Source: Flavimaricola sp.
GTDB lineage: Bacteria > Pseudomonadota > Alphaproteobacteria > Rhodobacterales > Rhodobacteraceae
Assembly: GCA_029255105.1 (NCBI GenBank)
Contig: JAQWWH010000010.1
Span: 1 to 64,000 of the forward strand
Direction of reading: 5' to 3'
DNA length: 64,000 bases
The notes below the pieces were generated by a model. That model saw nothing but the letters and a program-made list of their open reading frames with translations, ran no database searches and had not been told where the DNA came from. Shown here in pieces: positions 17,397 to 25,888 of the stretch; positions within the stretch are counted from its first letter, which is position 1, and each line of letters begins with the position of its first letter. Position numbers and translations under genes: made by a program.

Positions 17397-17425
17397 GTGA
17401 CGTGCGCGTAACGATCGGATGACGG
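17397..17425 (-). promoter_or_regulatory. Possible Pho box (three direct repeats, 11-bp period)
   Basis: Reading the minus strand, CCGTCAT, TCGTTAC and ACGTCAC follow one another with four-base spacers, giving an exact 11-bp period, 45 bases before the phytase-like gene. PhoB boxes are 7-bp direct repeats near CTGTCAT with 4-bp spacers. The match in spacing is exact and in sequence partial (best unit 6 of 7). Confidence 0.5.
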
Positions 17426-17444
17426 ATGCATGAAATCAGAGGGT

Positions 17445-18623
17445 TTAGCTGAGTGGAGGCCGGATCCTGATCGACGCAAGGATGCAGAGCGCCCCAAGGG
17501 CGGCAAAAAGAGCCGAGGCGAAGTAGGCGCGGGCGCCGTAGTGGTCGACCAGTCCGCCGAAACCGACCAGGGCCAGCACGCTCATCCCTTGCTGCAGCAT
17601 GACAAAAAATCCCTGCGCCTCTGCCGCGATATCCTCGGAGGTGTGACTGCGGATGAAGGTCAGGCAGGCCATGAACCCCAGCCCGTAGGTGATCCCGTGT
17701 AACGCCTGAAGCGGGATCAGCCAGCCTACCGGCGGGGCAAAGGCCATGGCTGTCCAGCGGATCACCGTGACAACGCCCGCTATCAGCAGAAGGACCCGAG
17801 CCGATGTCCGCTTGTCCAGCTTGCGATAGGTAAAGAACAGCAGCGTCTCGGCCAGCCCGCCAAAGGCGATGAGGAATCCGATCGTTGACAGGCTGATCCC
17901 CTGCCGTTCCCACAACAGCCCCTGAAAGGCGTTCAGGATAAAGTGCGAGGCCAGAATGATGGCAAAACCAAAAAGCGGCAGCAGGAACCATGGCTTCATC
18001 ACCTGCAACATGCGGGTCGCCCCGCTTGGTGGAGGCTTCTCGCCATCCGGCGCGCGGAAGCGCGGCAGAAACAAGGACGTCACCGTCCGGATCAGGGCCA
18101 GGGCCACGAAGAACGGCATATAGGCCTCTTGTCCGGCCCAGGTGACCAGCCAGCCGGTTGCGATGATGGCGATGAGATAGCCGATGGTCGCCCAGGCCCG
18201 CATCGATCCGAAATCGGTCCCGCGTCGGGCGGTCAGACGCATGGCGGCGGCATCCAGGACGGGGACGCAGGTCATGAAGGCGATGGACGTCAAGGTCCAG
18301 AACAGGAGGATCGACCAGAAATCGGCCGCCCAAAGCAGACCGATTGGAAAGATGCCGCCCAGCACGGCGGCGGCAACGATGACCTGTCGCCAGTCGCTGG
18401 CCCGGTCGGCGATCCGTCCGGCGACCATGTTCAGGACCAGCATGACCAGCACGGGGGCGGCACTGACGACCCCGATCTGGGATGCGCTGAGGCCCCGCCC
18501 CTCCATCCAGATGCCGCCAAAGGCATTGGCGGCCCCGGCTGTGGTCATCAGCGTGAAATAGAACAGCGTCGTGCGCAGTTCGGGAGAAAGTCCTCCAACA
18601 GGCGAGGTCTGGGTCAAGGACAT
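17445..18623 (-). CDS. MFS transporter (HcaT/PPP-like)
   Basis: A 392-residue, 12-helix major-facilitator protein. The start is taken at 18623 (MSLTQTSPVGG); the longer frame to 18716 begins MTHLT, which is encoded by the intergenic palindrome at 18703-18728 and is therefore spurious. Characteristic segments are FYFTLMTTAGAANAFGGIWM in helix 1, VVSAAPVLVMLVLNMVAGRIADRASDWR in two parts around the loop 2-3 motif AGRIADRASDWR, and LHGITYGLGFMACLTFI. The last helices resemble the phenylpropionate-permease (PPP) branch with an LHG motif. The substrate is unknown, and no catabolic genes are adjacent. Confidence 0.87.
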   Translation of the reverse strand: MSLTQTSPVGGLSPELRTTLFYFTLMTTAGAANAFGGIWMEGRGLSASQIGVVSAAPVLVMLVLNMVAGRIADRASDWRQVIVAAAVLGGIFPIGLLWAADFWSILLFWTLTSIAFMTCVPVLDAAAMRLTARRGTDFGSMRAWATIGYLIAIIATGWLVTWAGQEAYMPFFVALALIRTVTSLFLPRFRAPDGEKPPPSGATRMLQVMKPWFLLPLFGFAIILASHFILNAFQGLLWERQGISLSTIGFLIAFGGLAETLLFFTYRKLDKRTSARVLLLIAGVVTVIRWTAMAFAPPVGWLIPLQALHGITYGLGFMACLTFIRSHTSEDIAAEAQGFFVMLQQGMSVLALVGFGGLVDHYGARAYFASALFAALGALCILASIRIRPPLS

Positions 18624-18702
18624 TTCTTCCGTAAGGGGCGGGCCAGACTGGCTGCGGCGACCTTGGGTGATTGTGAAAGGTCGGTCAATCTTGGGGATTG
18701 AG

Positions 18703-18728
18703 GTAAGGTGGGTCATGACCCACCTTAC
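18703..18728. repeat. 26-bp palindromic repeat, copy 1
   Basis: GTAAGGTGGGTCA followed by its exact reverse complement. Identical copies lie at 25805-25830 and 49222-49247, and a near-copy at 41087-41111. This one sits between the divergent MFS and alpha/beta-hydrolase genes. Confidence 0.9.
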
Positions 18729-18784
18729 GCCGGGGGCAGGACTTCGATGGGCCTTGCTGCCGCGATCTGAAAGGCGACCAAGAC

Positions 18785-19609
18785 ATGACCGAAAAAAGCG
18801 CGGCGGATATTGCCTACTCCAACGGCGATTTCATCCCCGATGGAGAATCCTATCCCGCCCGCTGGGCAGCGGCCGCGGCATCGTTCAGAGCCGGGGCGAG
18901 CGGCACGTTGGGCCTGCGCTATGGACCTTCTGCCCGGCAAGTCTACGACCTTTTCGTTCCGGACCGTCCGGCCCGGGGCACGGTGATCTTCATCCATGGC
19001 GGCTATTGGCTGGCCGGGGACGGGTCGGTCTGGTCCCACCTTGCGGCAGGTCCCATTGCCAGAGGGTGGGCGGTGGCCGTTGCGACCTATGATCTTTGCC
19101 CCGACGTGGCCTTGCCACAGATCACCAGCCAGATTGCGACCCTTGTCAGTGTCATCGCCAAGGCCCGGCCAGGCCCCATCGTCCTTACCGGTCATTCCGC
19201 AGGGGGTCATCTTGTCGCCCGGATGGGGGATCCAAAGGTGCTGCCGGATCCGGGTCAACGGATCGCGAGGATCATCCCGATCTCACCCCTGGCCGACCTG
19301 GTGCCCCTGATGGACACGGCCATGAAAGGCCCGCTTGGCCTAAACGAGGTCAATGCGGCCGCCGAAAGCCCCCGCCGCCAGCCCGCCCCCACCTGCTCTG
19401 TGACGGTCTGGGTCGGTGCGGATGAACGGCCGGTTTTTCTGGATCAGGCCCGCTGGCTTGGAGAAGCCTGGCATTGCCCTGTGGTCATCGAACCAGCCCG
19501 GCACCATTTCGATGTGATCGCTGGCCTGTCAGACCCCAACCACCTGCTGACGGGGGCGGTGACGGAAGGGACGGTTCCGCGTACGTGGCGGTCGGACCTT
19601 CAGACCTGA
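18785..19609 (+). CDS. Alpha/beta hydrolase, arylformamidase-like
   Basis: A 274-residue alpha/beta hydrolase. The oxyanion-hole segment is FIHGGYWLAGD, the nucleophile elbow is LTGHSAGGHLVARM with Ser in GHSAG, and a C-terminal ARHHFDVIAGL supplies the His. The tight HGGYW motif and length resemble kynurenine formamidases/arylformamidases and related carboxylesterases. An Asp for the triad is likely in VWVGADERPVFLDQ. No tryptophan-catabolic gene is nearby, so the substrate is open. The start at 18785 follows a GGCGACCAAGAC stretch with a weak ribosome-binding site. Confidence 0.85.
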   Translation: MTEKSAADIAYSNGDFIPDGESYPARWAAAAASFRAGASGTLGLRYGPSARQVYDLFVPDRPARGTVIFIHGGYWLAGDGSVWSHLAAGPIARGWAVAVATYDLCPDVALPQITSQIATLVSVIAKARPGPIVLTGHSAGGHLVARMGDPKVLPDPGQRIARIIPISPLADLVPLMDTAMKGPLGLNEVNAAAESPRRQPAPTCSVTVWVGADERPVFLDQARWLGEAWHCPVVIEPARHHFDVIAGLSDPNHLLTGAVTEGTVPRTWRSDLQT

Positions 19610-19798
19610 GCGCTGGTCACAAAAGACAGTTGCAGGGCCGCCTGCACTGAGGGTAGCGTCACGGCAGAGCGCAAAGGCGATGGCGTCGCCTCGGGCTGAA
19701 AGTCCCGCTGCTCGCGGCATGTCCGCTTTCGTCCTGAACGCCGGGATCTTTCTTGGGTCCCCTGACACGATGTCCGGACCCTGCATGCGAGGTCTGAC

Positions 19799-21004
19799 AT
19801 GACTGAACGTCCCCAGCAGTACCAATTTCACCAGGGTGACCGCATCCTGCCCTTCGTCCCCGAGGAATATGACTCCCGCCTTGCCGGCCTGCGCCGGATC
19901 ATGGCGGACGCCGGCGTCGAGGCGGCGGTTTTCACCTCGATGCAATGCATCGCCTATTATTCAGGCTTTCTTTACTGTACGTTCGGACGGCCTTACGGCC
20001 TTGTCGTAACGGCCACCCAAAGCGTGACCATCTCGGCTGGGATCGACGCGGCCCAACCCTGGCGGCGGTGCCATGGAGACAACATCACCTATACCGACTG
20101 GGCACGGGACAACTACTGGCGGGCGATCCTGTCGGTGACCGGGCCGGGCAAGGTCATCGGATTTGAAGGTGATCACCTGACACTGGTTCAAAGCGCCAAG
20201 CTCGATCACTTTCTCGCCCCCTCTGCCCGTGTCGACATTGCCAGCCAGTGCATGGTGCAACGCATGTTAAAATCCGACGCCGAGGTTGCGCTGATCCGAC
20301 ATGGGGCGCAAGTCGCTGACGTCGGCGGCTATGCCATCCGCGAGGCGATCAAGGTCGGCCAGCGCGAGATTGACGTGGCAATGGCGGGCCGCGACGCGAT
20401 GGAGCTGGAGATCGCCAAGCGGTTCCCTGAGGCCGAGTATCGCGACACCTGGGTCTGGTTCCAGTCGGGTATCAACACCGATGGCGCGCATAACCCCGTG
20501 ACAGCCCGCGCTTTGAAGGTCGGGGACATCCTGTCGCTGAACACCTTTCCGATGATCTCGGGCTATTACACCGCGCTTGAGCGGACCCTGTTCGTACGCG
20601 AGGTCGACGCGGCCAGCCTTGATATCTGGCAGGCCAATGTCGCCGCCCATGAATTCGGGATGAATTTGCTTGTCCCCGGTGCCCGCTGCTCTGACATCAC
20701 GCAACAGATCAACGCGTTTCTCGAAGACCGCGACCTGTTGCAGTACCGCACCTTTGGCTATGGCCATTCCTTTGGGGTGCTGTCTCATTACTATGGTCGC
20801 GAGGCCGGGCTTGAACTGCGCGAGGACATCGACACGGTATTAGAGCCGGGGATGGTCATTTCTATGGAACCGATGTTGACCATTCCCGAAGGTCAGCCTG
20901 GGGCAGGTGGCTACCGCGAACATGATATTCTGGTCATTACGAAGGACGGTGCCGAAGACATTACTGCCTATCCCTATGGACCTGACTTTAACGTGGTGGG
21001 GTAA
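19799..21004 (+). CDS. Creatinase (creatine amidinohydrolase), M24 family
   Basis: A 401-residue pita-bread-fold enzyme that matches creatinase in length and motifs. The residues known to be catalytic or substrate-binding in the Pseudomonas putida enzyme (Arg64, His232, Glu262, Arg335, Glu358) have counterparts here at Arg64, His231 (in GAHNPVTARA), Glu261 (in TALERTLF), Arg334 (in YYGREAGLEL) and Glu357 (in SMEPML). The metal ligands of M24 aminopeptidases are absent, as expected. It should split creatine into sarcosine and urea. No creatininase or sarcosine oxidase gene is adjacent. A GAGG ribosome-binding site precedes the ATG. Confidence 0.92.
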   Translation: MTERPQQYQFHQGDRILPFVPEEYDSRLAGLRRIMADAGVEAAVFTSMQCIAYYSGFLYCTFGRPYGLVVTATQSVTISAGIDAAQPWRRCHGDNITYTDWARDNYWRAILSVTGPGKVIGFEGDHLTLVQSAKLDHFLAPSARVDIASQCMVQRMLKSDAEVALIRHGAQVADVGGYAIREAIKVGQREIDVAMAGRDAMELEIAKRFPEAEYRDTWVWFQSGINTDGAHNPVTARALKVGDILSLNTFPMISGYYTALERTLFVREVDAASLDIWQANVAAHEFGMNLLVPGARCSDITQQINAFLEDRDLLQYRTFGYGHSFGVLSHYYGREAGLELREDIDTVLEPGMVISMEPMLTIPEGQPGAGGYREHDILVITKDGAEDITAYPYGPDFNVVG

Positions 21005-21108
21005 CATCTGCATTTTCAGCGCTATTTTCCCCCGGATTTGATTTGAAATTGCACTTCCGGTCGTTAACGCTATGGTCGAACGCTGAAATCATTGTTCCGG
21101 AACTTTCC

Positions 21109-21951
21109 ATGTTTTTTCAAAGCCGCGCCGCGACTCGCTTTGCTCGTTCTGCCGCATTTCTGTTGATACTCGGGACATTGGCGGCCTGCGGTGGGGGGGC
21201 GGTTGTGGTGGAAGAAGAGATCATCAACGGCGTTCCGGTTAGCCAGATTGATCCCGATTATGGGATTTTGCCAGATGGTGAGTACACCTTGCCTCCGGTG
21301 CCACCCGAATACATTGCCGGGGTAAACCGTCGGATGCTCTTGCCTTATACGGGGGACGAACAGCCGGGCACGATCGAAGTCGATCCGCACGCCAAGTTCC
21401 TTTACTGGATCATGGAGGATGGCATGGCCTGGCGCTATCCTATCGCCGTTGGGAGGCAAGGGCTTTCCATGCGTGGCACCTCGATCATTCGTCGCAAGGC
21501 CGAATGGCCGGGCTGGATGCCAACCGCAAATATGCTTCGACGCGAGCCCGAGATTTATGAACCCTTCCGCGGCGGGGTTCCGGGCGGCCTTGCCAGCCCG
21601 CTGGGGTCGCGCGCGCTCTACCTCTATCGGGGCGGCCGGGATACCTTTTATCGGATCCACGGTACCAACGACCTTTCCTCGATCGGGAACTCTGGATCGG
21701 CCGGCTGCATCCGAATGTTCAATCATGACGTCATCGACCTCTACGAACGGGTCCCCCTTGAGACCCGCGTTGTCGTGCGGACCTATGAGGATTCGGTCCG
21801 GATCGAAGGCGAAGAGCTTGCGAACCGAGGGGTGGAATTGCCGCCCTTTTATGTTTCGCCCGAGGAACTGCTGCACAATGGATCTGGCGGCGTAGCGGCA
21901 GATCAGGGCGGGATAATTCCGGACGATACAGTTGAACTTTTCGATAGTTGA
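21109..21951 (+). CDS. L,D-transpeptidase (YkuD domain) lipoprotein
   Basis: A 280-residue exported protein. The ATG at 21109 is preferred over 21043 because it puts a standard lipoprotein signal first: FARSAAFLLILGTLAAC, with the lipobox LAAC, followed by GGG. The YkuD catalytic motif is HGTNDLSSIGNSGSAGCIRM, with the nucleophilic Cys, near residue 205. The core includes TIEVDPHAKFLYWIMEDG and YPIAVGRQGLSM. Family members cross-link peptidoglycan 3-3 or attach proteins to it, acting in the periplasm. A short acidic C-terminal tail follows. It appears monocistronic. Confidence 0.92.
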   Translation: MFFQSRAATRFARSAAFLLILGTLAACGGGAVVVEEEIINGVPVSQIDPDYGILPDGEYTLPPVPPEYIAGVNRRMLLPYTGDEQPGTIEVDPHAKFLYWIMEDGMAWRYPIAVGRQGLSMRGTSIIRRKAEWPGWMPTANMLRREPEIYEPFRGGVPGGLASPLGSRALYLYRGGRDTFYRIHGTNDLSSIGNSGSAGCIRMFNHDVIDLYERVPLETRVVVRTYEDSVRIEGEELANRGVELPPFYVSPEELLHNGSGGVAADQGGIIPDDTVELFDS

Positions 21952-22216
21952 TCGGCATCCATGAACCTGATGGGCAACAGCAGCCCGTCAGGCCAACGGA
22001 TTAGTTGATTCTTGCGGGACTTGGCCGCTATTTCTGGACAGTTCTTGCAAGCTGACGGGACTGTTTCCCGGGGCTGACCGCACAAGCCCCAATTTTGTCC
22101 AAATTCAGACACCTGACAGCCATTTTCTTGGTTCGGGCGACCTGCTGAGCTACTATTTAGCCATTCATTGGGCCACTTGGCCAAACGTATATTTCTTGTT
22201 TTTTGGGAACTGTTTT

Positions 22217-22855
22217 ATGCAAAAGTTTTTCGTGCGCTTGATCCGTTTGTCGGCTGCCCTTTGCGCGACCACCTCTCTTCTGGCCTGTAACACGACAACG
22301 ATGAGCCAGACCAACAATCTGAACAATGGCCAACCTTCAGGCCCGTCACCCATAGACGACCGGATCAACGGACAGATTGCTGATTTTGACGCAATGGTGC
22401 ATCGCCTTGAGAATGGCGGCTTTCCCTTGGACAGCGATGTTCCCGACACAGGACATGTGACCTACACGGGCTTTGGTGCGATCTACATCGATGGGCATCC
22501 TGACGACGGCTACCTCATCGGCGACGCCGAAGTGCGGGCCGATTTTGTCAGCTACGCCTTTGAGGGCGAGGTGACAGATATGGCTGGAACAGTGAATGGT
22601 CAGGCCTCAGTCGCCTGGAACGGCACGCTTGAGCTGTCAGGCGAAGTTGGACTTACTCATACGGCGGGCCTCGAAGGAACCGTCAACGGGTCCTTGTCGG
22701 CTGGATCGGATCACCTGTCGATCCATGGCCCGATCTCTGGGTTCTTCCAGGGTTCGCCTGTGACCGGCCTGTCGATCCGGACGGCTGACGGTGTGACAAC
22801 AATCCTGAACGGTGAAAATGTATCCGGCTCTGTCGCCGTGATCGCAGAACACTAA
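22217..22855 (+). CDS. Putative lipoprotein with transferrin-binding-protein-like beta-barrel
   Basis: A 212-residue protein; the ATG at 22217 begins MQKFFVRLIRLSAALCATTS and reaches the lipobox LLAC, so it is probably an outer-membrane or surface lipoprotein. After a Thr/Asn/Gln-rich spacer, the second half is a series of short beta hairpins with alternating Gly (TGFGAIYIDG, GTVNGQASVAWNG, LEGTVNGSLSAG) ending in HGPISGFFQGSPVTGL. That resembles the C-lobe barrel of TbpB/factor-H-binding-like lipoproteins common in alphaproteobacteria. The similarity is judged by pattern only. The ligand is unknown. Confidence 0.65.
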   Translation: MQKFFVRLIRLSAALCATTSLLACNTTTMSQTNNLNNGQPSGPSPIDDRINGQIADFDAMVHRLENGGFPLDSDVPDTGHVTYTGFGAIYIDGHPDDGYLIGDAEVRADFVSYAFEGEVTDMAGTVNGQASVAWNGTLELSGEVGLTHTAGLEGTVNGSLSAGSDHLSIHGPISGFFQGSPVTGLSIRTADGVTTILNGENVSGSVAVIAEH

Positions 22856-22875
22856 ACATAGGGCAGTTTGCGCAA

Positions 22876-23220
22876 TCAAAGGCGGATGACGTAGTCCTTT
22901 CGGGTCGTTTCCAGTACTTCCCAAGTGCCTTCAAATCCTGGGCGGATGACAAAACTGTCGCCCGCCCGGACCGTCGTCCGGACCCCTCCATCCTCGGTCA
23001 GGATCGAGATCCCTTCAAGAATGCGGCAATACTCCCATTCGTCATAGCGGATGCGCCATTTGCCCGGTGTTGATTGCCAGACACCGCAATAGTGCCCATC
23101 ACTTTCCTCGATGTTCCATGTCGTATGGACAGGATCGCCCGCCAGGACCTTTGTAGGGTCAGGGCGGCTGACCTCTGGCTGTGTGTCCTTCGGCGTAACA
23201 TTGACGAGGTGATCGGCCAT
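22876..23220 (-). CDS. Cupin domain-containing protein (DUF861/cupin_3)
   Basis: A 114-residue single-domain cupin. The core is GVWQSTPGKWRIRYDEWEYC, ILEGISILTEDGG and VRAGDSFVIRPGFEGTWEV, typical of the cupin_3 (EutQ/ureidoglycolate-like) group, with Glu in the metal position and the closing FEGTWEVLETTRK. Small members of this group are of mostly unknown function. It is divergent from the TelA-led operon, with an inverted repeat at 23253-23277 between them. Confidence 0.9.
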   Translation of the reverse strand: MADHLVNVTPKDTQPEVSRPDPTKVLAGDPVHTTWNIEESDGHYCGVWQSTPGKWRIRYDEWEYCRILEGISILTEDGGVRTTVRAGDSFVIRPGFEGTWEVLETTRKDYVIRL

Positions 23221-23252
23221 CCGTCCGCACTCCTGTATTGCACCCGACTATC

Positions 23253-23277
23253 GGGCAGACTTTGCGGTAGTCTGCCC
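23253..23277. promoter_or_regulatory. 9-bp inverted repeat between divergent cupin and TelA-like genes
   Basis: GGGCAGACT and AGTCTGCCC form a perfect 9-bp stem around a 7-base loop (TTGCGGT), 33 bases upstream of the cupin gene and about 130 upstream of the TelA-like gene. There is no T-run, so an operator is more likely than a terminator. Confidence 0.4.
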
Positions 23278-23408
23278 CAGAGGGAGGCGAATGATAAGCC
23301 GTTGCCTGCATTGCGGCCCTTCAACCTAATTTCGCCTTTCCGCCAGCTTCATATCCGCGCTATCCTTCCCATATAGCTAGGTAACGATGTTCAGCAAAAG
23401 GACGGAAA

Positions 23409-24491
23409 ATGGCCGATTTTGATGCCCAGATTCGGGAAAGCCAAGACCAGGTCGCCGAAGCGCAAAGCAAGATCGCGGAATTGACAAGCCGGATCGAAGT
23501 CGCCCGTCAGAAGATGGCCGACGGGACGGATGTGAGTATTGATATCGAGAATGCGACACTGACCGATGTCCATGCTCATACCGACCTGATGAATGCCAAT
23601 ATCGCAGAGCTGATCATGGGCCTTGACGATGTGACGGCCGCGTTCTCAAAAGACTTTGACGAAATGCGGAACAAGACCGGCTGGGAAAGCTTTGTTGGCA
23701 TTTTCTCTTCTGCCCGTTCAGATGCAATGCGCGAAGAAAGAATGCGCATGGCGACGATAGACGACAAGTTGCAGGACCTGATTTCCAAGTCCGACATCAT
23801 CGTCCGCCTGCTGGACAGCCAGCTCGCCCTGCTGAACGACCAGAAGGCCAAGGTAGAGACCAACCTCACCGGCACGCTCGAAGAGCGTGAAGCAACCGTT
23901 GGCAGCCTCGAGTCGGTGCGGGCAGAGGTATTGGGGATGGACCCCAAGATCATCGAGCTTGAGAACAAGATTGCCGTCGAACAGGATGCCGCCGCCCGGA
24001 CCAAGCTTGAGACCGATCTGGCCGCCCTGAACACCCGCTATAACGAGCTGGTACAGCAAGAGCAGGTAATGCTGGCCAAAAGCCAGACGCTGGAACGCTA
24101 TATCGAGAAGGGTAAGACCTGGATCGACAGCCTGCAAAACCAGGCAGCAACACAGATGGTCCTGATCAACAAGCTGCAGACAGATACCAAGCAGCGTGTT
24201 GTGCTTTATGATGCGCTGTCCAAATCGCTCAAGACCGCCCAGCAGCAGGACGTTGCCCACCGCATCAACGAGATCGGGGTCCAGACCGATCAGGAGGCGC
24301 AGACTGCCATGGCCGCTATTGGCGCAGCCACCAACAGCCGGATGGCGGATATGCTCGAAGCACACGAAGACCACATGGTCTTTGCCCGCGAGGTGCTTGA
24401 GCAGAAGGCCAAGGCAGACGAGCGGTTCATGCGCCGGTTCTCCAAGATTGTGGAGAAGCATGACAAGAACCTATATGGGGCAGGCGAGTGA
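23409..24491 (+). CDS. TelA-like coiled-coil protein
   Basis: A 360-residue, almost wholly helical protein with long heptad-like stretches from residue 1 to about 345 (for example QIRESQDQVAEAQSKIAEL and NKIAVEQDAAARTKLETDL). The central part, GWESFVGIFSSARSDAMR, then LQDLISKSDIIVRLLDSQLA, and the C-terminal QEAQTAMAAIGAATNSRM resemble the TelA/toxic-anion-resistance family. No signal peptide or membrane helix is present, so it is probably cytoplasmic or peripheral. It is the first gene of the eight-gene cluster ending at 30526 and overlaps the next by four bases (GTGA). Direct involvement in tellurite resistance is not established for this branch. Confidence 0.65.
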   Translation: MADFDAQIRESQDQVAEAQSKIAELTSRIEVARQKMADGTDVSIDIENATLTDVHAHTDLMNANIAELIMGLDDVTAAFSKDFDEMRNKTGWESFVGIFSSARSDAMREERMRMATIDDKLQDLISKSDIIVRLLDSQLALLNDQKAKVETNLTGTLEEREATVGSLESVRAEVLGMDPKIIELENKIAVEQDAAARTKLETDLAALNTRYNELVQQEQVMLAKSQTLERYIEKGKTWIDSLQNQAATQMVLINKLQTDTKQRVVLYDALSKSLKTAQQQDVAHRINEIGVQTDQEAQTAMAAIGAATNSRMADMLEAHEDHMVFAREVLEQKAKADERFMRRFSKIVEKHDKNLYGAGE

Positions 24492-24700
24492 TCCTGAACC
24501 GAACGGCGATCATCGGACGTCCGTCGTCCTGGCCCAACTTCTGGGTACAGGCGGCGATCTTCGGTGGCGGAACGGTGGTGTATATCAAGCAGGGGCTGCC
24601 TTTCGCCCCGCTTGTTGCCCTTGTCGTAGGGCTAAGCCTTGCCGAAGGGGCCTCTCGCCTCGTGCGGACCCCTGACGAGAGCGATCATGGCGACAAGTGA
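24488..24700 (+). CDS. Small membrane protein of the TelA/AAA cluster
   Basis: Seventy residues, starting with GTG at 24488 that overlaps the stop of the TelA-like gene. Two hydrophobic stretches (NFWVQAAIFGGGTVVYI and FAPLVALVVGLSLAEGA) flank a short loop, as in a helical hairpin with a charged C-terminus (RLVRTPDESDHGDK). Its end overlaps the start of the next gene by 14 bases. No family is recognised. Its coupling on both sides argues that it is a genuine membrane subunit of the cluster. Confidence 0.75.
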   Translation: MILNRTAIIGRPSSWPNFWVQAAIFGGGTVVYIKQGLPFAPLVALVVGLSLAEGASRLVRTPDESDHGDK

Positions 24701-25808
24701 GCTGTCGCTTGACCATTTCAAGCTCGAGGACACCCGTGTAACCCGGCGCTATTTTGGCAAGTTCGACAAGATCACCGGCCACCTTGGCAGGGTCGCCGCT
24801 ACGATGGAGGCCGAAGGCCGCCTGTCACGGCCCGAGGTCGAGGCGCTGGCCCGTTACCTCGTGGGCCTTGGCCTGACCTTCCGCGCCCTAGCCCACAAAT
24901 ACCATTTTTCGGGCCGGTTCACCCATGCTGGCAAATTGACATTTGACCGGGTCGAAAGCGGTTTCCCGGTCTTTTCCGAGCTTATGGAAATGGCCAACGA
25001 TGCGTTACAGGCTCCGGGCCATCTGGCGTCAATGCCTTCGGTTTCGGCCCTCAAGGACGACATGGTGCGCTCAATCGTGGGTGAGCAGGCCATCCCTACC
25101 AAGCTGCAATATGCCCTCAGCCAGCGGCTTTATTATCAGGAACTGGTCAAGGGGGGGCTGTTCTGGGGCCGCAACGACCCCGAGGTGATCTGGTTGGGCA
25201 ACAGCGGTGTCCGCAGGCGCTACCTGATCCGCTGGGCGGTCTACGACAGCGCCGTCAACCTTCCGGTCATCTATCTGATGGAAGTCGAGGACACAGGCCG
25301 CACCGGTCTGCCCAAGGACGAAAAGCGCTGGCCCGAGGCGCAGGCCCATCTCATGGCGCAGGCGCTGGGCGGGCTGAAGCTATTGACCATTGCCACCGGC
25401 TTTGATCGGGATTTCGACGATCTGCACCCGACGCGGCTGCGCCGGTTTCACATTGGCCCGATGTATTCCCATGCATTCACCCAGCAACTTGGCCCGATCC
25501 GCGATGTTCTTGCCAGCGCAAAGGCACCCGTGGGAGAGGATTGGGCCCTTGTCTGGACCGAGGAAGACCTGGTCAGCGAGAGGGTTGAAAAGGAACGCTC
25601 TGGCTGGTTCGGCACGGTCGAGCGGCAGATATTTGCCCTGGATCCCTTTGCAAATAAGGGGATCGAGACAGGTGCAACACGGTTGGAGCGGTCGATCATT
25701 CTGCCAGAACGGCCCTATCAGGCCCTCGCCGAACTGAATCCACCGGGGTTTCACGACGTGCGCAAATTCGTGGTCAACGATCAGGGGCGCGTGCTGAGTT
25801 ACAGGTAA
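24687..25808 (+). CDS. Conserved protein of unknown function (373 aa) in the TelA/AAA cluster
   Basis: The ATG at 24687 (MATSELSLDHF) is preferred over 24639. The protein is soluble, mixed alpha/beta, with no signal peptide or membrane helix. I do not recognise a family. Notable segments are LARYLVGLGLTFRALAHKYH, the run LSQRLYYQELVKGGLFWGR, LIRWAVYDSAVNLPVIYLME, and WALVWTEEDLVSERVEKERS. It is coupled to the membrane hairpin gene upstream and precedes the AAA+ ATPase. Its TAA stop (25806-25808) lies inside the palindromic repeat at 25805-25830, so the repeat supplies the end of the gene. Confidence 0.8.
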   Translation: MATSELSLDHFKLEDTRVTRRYFGKFDKITGHLGRVAATMEAEGRLSRPEVEALARYLVGLGLTFRALAHKYHFSGRFTHAGKLTFDRVESGFPVFSELMEMANDALQAPGHLASMPSVSALKDDMVRSIVGEQAIPTKLQYALSQRLYYQELVKGGLFWGRNDPEVIWLGNSGVRRRYLIRWAVYDSAVNLPVIYLMEVEDTGRTGLPKDEKRWPEAQAHLMAQALGGLKLLTIATGFDRDFDDLHPTRLRRFHIGPMYSHAFTQQLGPIRDVLASAKAPVGEDWALVWTEEDLVSERVEKERSGWFGTVERQIFALDPFANKGIETGATRLERSIILPERPYQALAELNPPGFHDVRKFVVNDQGRVLSYR

Positions 25809-25830
25809 GGTGGGTCATGACCCACCTTAC
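25805..25830. repeat. 26-bp palindromic repeat, copy 2, overlapping a stop codon
   Basis: An identical copy of the 18703 palindrome, inside an operon between the 373-aa gene and the AAA+ gene. A half-copy (TTAAGGTGGGTTC) follows at 25847-25859. The stop codon of the upstream gene is the TAA of GTAAGG. Confidence 0.9.
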
Positions 25831-25888
25831 GAACGAGTGAATGTATTAAGGTGGGTTCCGAGCCGCCGCCAGGAAAACGGAAGATGCG

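Noticed and set aside
18624-18716. The N-terminal extension of the MFS transporter beginning MTHLT
   Set aside because: The first residues are encoded by the dispersed palindrome at 18703-18728, and the helix 1 homology starts after the ATG at 18623.
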